DNA of 64,000 nucleotides from UBA2588 sp964343075 (lineage in GTDB: Bacteria > Chloroflexota > Dehalococcoidia > Lucifugimonadales > UBA3495). A program made the translations under genes and the position numbers. Below, piece after piece: positions 62,283 to 64,000 of the stretch; positions within the stretch are counted from its first letter, which is position 1; every line of letters begins with the position of its first letter. The stretch covers positions 20,977 through 84,976 of the forward strand of contig CAYFGT010000005.1 of the NCBI GenBank assembly GCA_964343075.1, read 5' to 3'. The notes under the pieces are model-generated. The model ran no database searches. It was not told the origin of the DNA and saw only the letters and a list, made by a program, of their open reading frames with translations.

Positions 62283-63468
62283 GTAACCTAAGGTAAGTCA
62301 TACTCTCTAAGTGATAGGTATTAGGAAACATATCAAAAGGAATTATCTCTTCTATAGAATATTTCGAGTTCAAAACTGCTAAATCTCGAGATAGAGTCTT
62401 TGGTTCACAAGAGATATATATGACTTTTTCTGGCGCCATGTCCAACAGACCATGCAAAGCCTCGGGGGCACAGCCTTTTCTAGATGGATCCAAGATCACG
62501 ACATCAAAGAATTCTTTCATTTCTGAAATCAATTCTTCTGTCTTGCCAACTTCAAACTCCACGTTATCTAATCCGGCACTATTGGTCTTGGCATCCGAGA
62601 CTGCAGCGGCAGAATCTTCTATCCCCAATACATATTTGACATAAGGAGCTAGCAATATAGACAAAGTACCAACTCCAGCATACGCATCCAGTATTTTAGA
62701 TTCGCTATTAATCATTCCGGATCCCAAAATAGCATCAATTATTGCCGACACCTGCGCATTATTTACCTGAAAAAACGACGGCGAAGCAACTTTAAATCTT
62801 CTATCACCAATAACTTCATAATAATGAGAGTGACCTGTGTTTAAATCCAGACTGACATCTTTAAGTCTGGGCTGAATCAAATAACCTTCCGAAAAATCGC
62901 TCCCCCTAACCGATAACTGCCTGGTCTGAGAAGCCTTACCCTGCAATTGTTCCATGATTTTATTAATACGATTGCTCATTAACAAGCATTTTGATACGTG
63001 AACAAATTTACGGGTTTCTTTCCCTACAAATCCTAATAAACCTTCCTTGCTGATTGTGAATCGCGCGTGATTTCTGTAATGATTTTGTGCAGGACTAGGA
63101 ATTATCTCTTTTACAACACCATCAGATAAATGAACTTGATGTGAAAGTGTTTTCATAAAGAGTTTTTTCTTAATTTCAAGCTGCTGTTTATATTTCAAAT
63201 GTCTGTATTGACACCCAGTGCATTCTCCAAAGTACGGACAATCTACTTCTTGCCTATTTTCATTGGACTTGATCACTCGTATCACCCGAGCAGCCATATA
63301 ATCTCTATGTACCCGAATAATTTCAGCAGTAACTCTTTCTCCTGGTATTCCTCCAAATACGACAACTTTCTGATCTTGAATGTGGCAAACCGTTTCACCT
63401 TGATCGGTCCAATCTTCTAGTTCAACTTCAAAAGTATCGCCCTTGTTAACACAATTTTGCATGCCCAT
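62272..63468 (-). CDS. rlmD: 23S rRNA (uracil-5)-methyltransferase, RlmD/TrmA family
   Basis: A SAM-dependent RNA m5U methyltransferase of 398 aa. An N-terminal TRAM domain (FEVELEDWTDQGETV, FGGIPGERVTAEII) precedes a 4Fe-4S cluster site (CPYFGECTGC, plus the later Cys in SKCLL). The catalytic motifs VILDPSRKGC and YISCEPKTLSRDL with the nucleophile Cys are present. RlmC, RlmD and TrmA are hard to separate by eye. It is divergent from trxA. Confidence 0.9.
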   Translation of the reverse strand: MGMQNCVNKGDTFEVELEDWTDQGETVCHIQDQKVVVFGGIPGERVTAEIIRVHRDYMAARVIRVIKSNENRQEVDCPYFGECTGCQYRHLKYKQQLEIKKKLFMKTLSHQVHLSDGVVKEIIPSPAQNHYRNHARFTISKEGLLGFVGKETRKFVHVSKCLLMSNRINKIMEQLQGKASQTRQLSVRGSDFSEGYLIQPRLKDVSLDLNTGHSHYYEVIGDRRFKVASPSFFQVNNAQVSAIIDAILGSGMINSESKILDAYAGVGTLSILLAPYVKYVLGIEDSAAAVSDAKTNSAGLDNVEFEVGKTEELISEMKEFFDVVILDPSRKGCAPEALHGLLDMAPEKVIYISCEPKTLSRDLAVLNSKYSIEEIIPFDMFPNTYHLESMTYLRLHDA

Positions 63469-63526
63469 AATCTATCAACTTTAAACCATAACTTGAAATT
63501 TAACAAAGGAACCAGATTATATGAGG

Positions 63527-63555
63527 TTGACCCTCATTACCGCCAACGATAAACT
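63527..63555 (+). promoter_or_regulatory. Putative promoter of trxA
   Basis: TTGACC (63527-63532), a 17-base spacer and TAAACT (63550-63555), 40 bases before the trxA ATG. Confidence 0.55.
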
Positions 63556-63595
63556 ATATTCAATATTTTTCGCAATTAATTGCTCTGGAGGATTA

Positions 63596-63925
63596 ATGGC
63601 TGGACCTATAGACGTAACCGATAACACTTGGGAAGATGATGTTTTAAAGTCAGATCTACCTATATTAGTAGATTTCTGGGCAGAATGGTGCGGGCCATGC
63701 AAAATGATAGCACCTGCAGTTCATGACTTAGCCGAAGAATACACTGGGAAGCTTAATGTCGCCAAGGTCGATATTGATAATTCCCCTGAAATCGCAACCA
63801 AATATGGAATCAGAAGCATTCCAGCACTGATATTTTTTAAAGATGGCAAGCCAGTCGATCAAGTAATAGGAGCATTACCCAAAGGCGCCTTAAAGAAAAA
63901 GATCGATTCTGTATTAGGTAGTTAA
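63596..63925 (+). CDS. trxA: Thioredoxin
   Basis: A 109-aa thiol reductant. The active site is DFWAEWCGPCKMIAPAV with the classic WCGPC, and the cis-Pro region is IRSIPALIFFKDGK. A GGAGG site stands four bases before the ATG at 63596, so the 25-codon upstream extension of the frame is not used. The next gene is a tRNA-Sec. Confidence 0.97.
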   Translation: MAGPIDVTDNTWEDDVLKSDLPILVDFWAEWCGPCKMIAPAVHDLAEEYTGKLNVAKVDIDNSPEIATKYGIRSIPALIFFKDGKPVDQVIGALPKGALKKKIDSVLGS

Positions 63926-63933
63926 TATTTAAG

Positions 63934-64000
63934 GGAGTGGATGGGGCCCGGTGGCTCCTGCGGACTTCAAATCCGTTGTGCTTCGTGAAGAGCGGGGTAG
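63934..64000 (+). tRNA. selC: tRNA-Sec (partial, cut by window end)
   Basis: The first 67 bases of a selenocysteine tRNA: an 8-base acceptor strand GGAGTGGA, an extended 6-bp D stem (GGGGCC with GGCTCC), and the highly conserved anticodon region GGACTTCAAATCC with anticodon TCA at 63967-63969. A long variable arm follows and the T arm begins at the edge. The 3' half is outside the window. It implies that the organism encodes selenocysteine. Confidence 0.9.

Noticed and set aside
1..63925. Selenoprotein genes with in-frame TGA
   Set aside because: I looked for genes broken at TGA in a conserved redox context because of the tRNA-Sec, and saw none by eye; a systematic scan was not possible.

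Overview
The window is a gene-dense bacterial chromosome segment of low to moderate GC with short intergenic spaces, many ATGA-type overlaps and clear sigma-70 promoters. It contains one 100-N assembly gap (17370-17469), so it is a scaffold from a draft genome. The gene mix is a dispersed primary metabolism surrounded by many acyl-CoA, SDR, MmgE/PrpD, CaiB, HpcH and DUF849 catabolic genes, with a HisG/HisZ pair, a CobN with a fused ChlI-ChlD partner, a membrane pyrophosphatase and a tRNA-Sec. This fits a Chloroflexota bacterium, possibly a marine SAR202-like lineage. That placement is inferred from gene content and was not tested by phylogeny. No gene-free stretch exceeds 300 bases.

Region 1 (1-14906, all minus strand). 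Reading with transcription, a MoaD-like protein, CbiE, CobN, an unknown 136-aa protein, a ChlI-ChlD fusion and a lipoprotein form a corrinoid metal-insertion operon. Next come glycyl-tRNA synthetase, biotin ligase, two adjacent SDRs (the second with a degenerate active site), hisZ, hisG and the start of a PLC-like gene.

Region 2 (15014-22695). A DUF849 enzyme converges on a rhomboid protease and a cytidylate-kinase-like gene, followed by a 19-bp tandem repeat broken by the assembly gap. Beyond it lie a GNAT gene, an unlisted 58-aa zinc ribbon behind a strong promoter flanked by an inverted repeat, and a B12-binding regulator with a C-terminal XRE helix-turn-helix. The aromatic set follows: DAHP synthase behind a complete Tyr/Phe leader-peptide attenuator, AroH chorismate mutase, trpA and a CPBP protease.

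Region 3 (22744-45614). This holds a GatC/AtzG-like plus amidase pair, HAD hydrolase, tRNA-Glu(CTC), M20 peptidase, RNase D and a catabolic block: aldolase, thiolase plus DUF35, acyl-CoA ligase, MmgE/PrpD, VOC, HMG-CoA-lyase-like, NUDIX, ribokinase, CaiB and SDR. The membrane pyrophosphatase, UppP, a phosphoesterase, a PurM-like protein and a small HTH protein follow.

Region 4 (45789-64000). Two Dpp/Opp permeases without other ABC subunits are followed by an effector-less STAND-TPR ATPase overlapping a second MmgE/PrpD gene, a 35-aa zinc ribbon, an MFS transporter, ThyX and a 2-oxoacid dehydrogenase operon (lpd, E1 alpha, E1 beta, E2, extra TPP enzyme). A 34-bp perfect palindrome separates the lpd and tatA promoters. 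The rest is tatA, tatC-tatB-maf-rlmD, thioredoxin and a tRNA-Sec cut by the right edge.

The strongest unusual signals are the Tyr/Phe attenuator of DAHP synthase, the XRE-tailed CarH-like B12 regulator with its candidate operator, and the corrinoid operon with a non-terminal-GG MoaD and an unknown protein.
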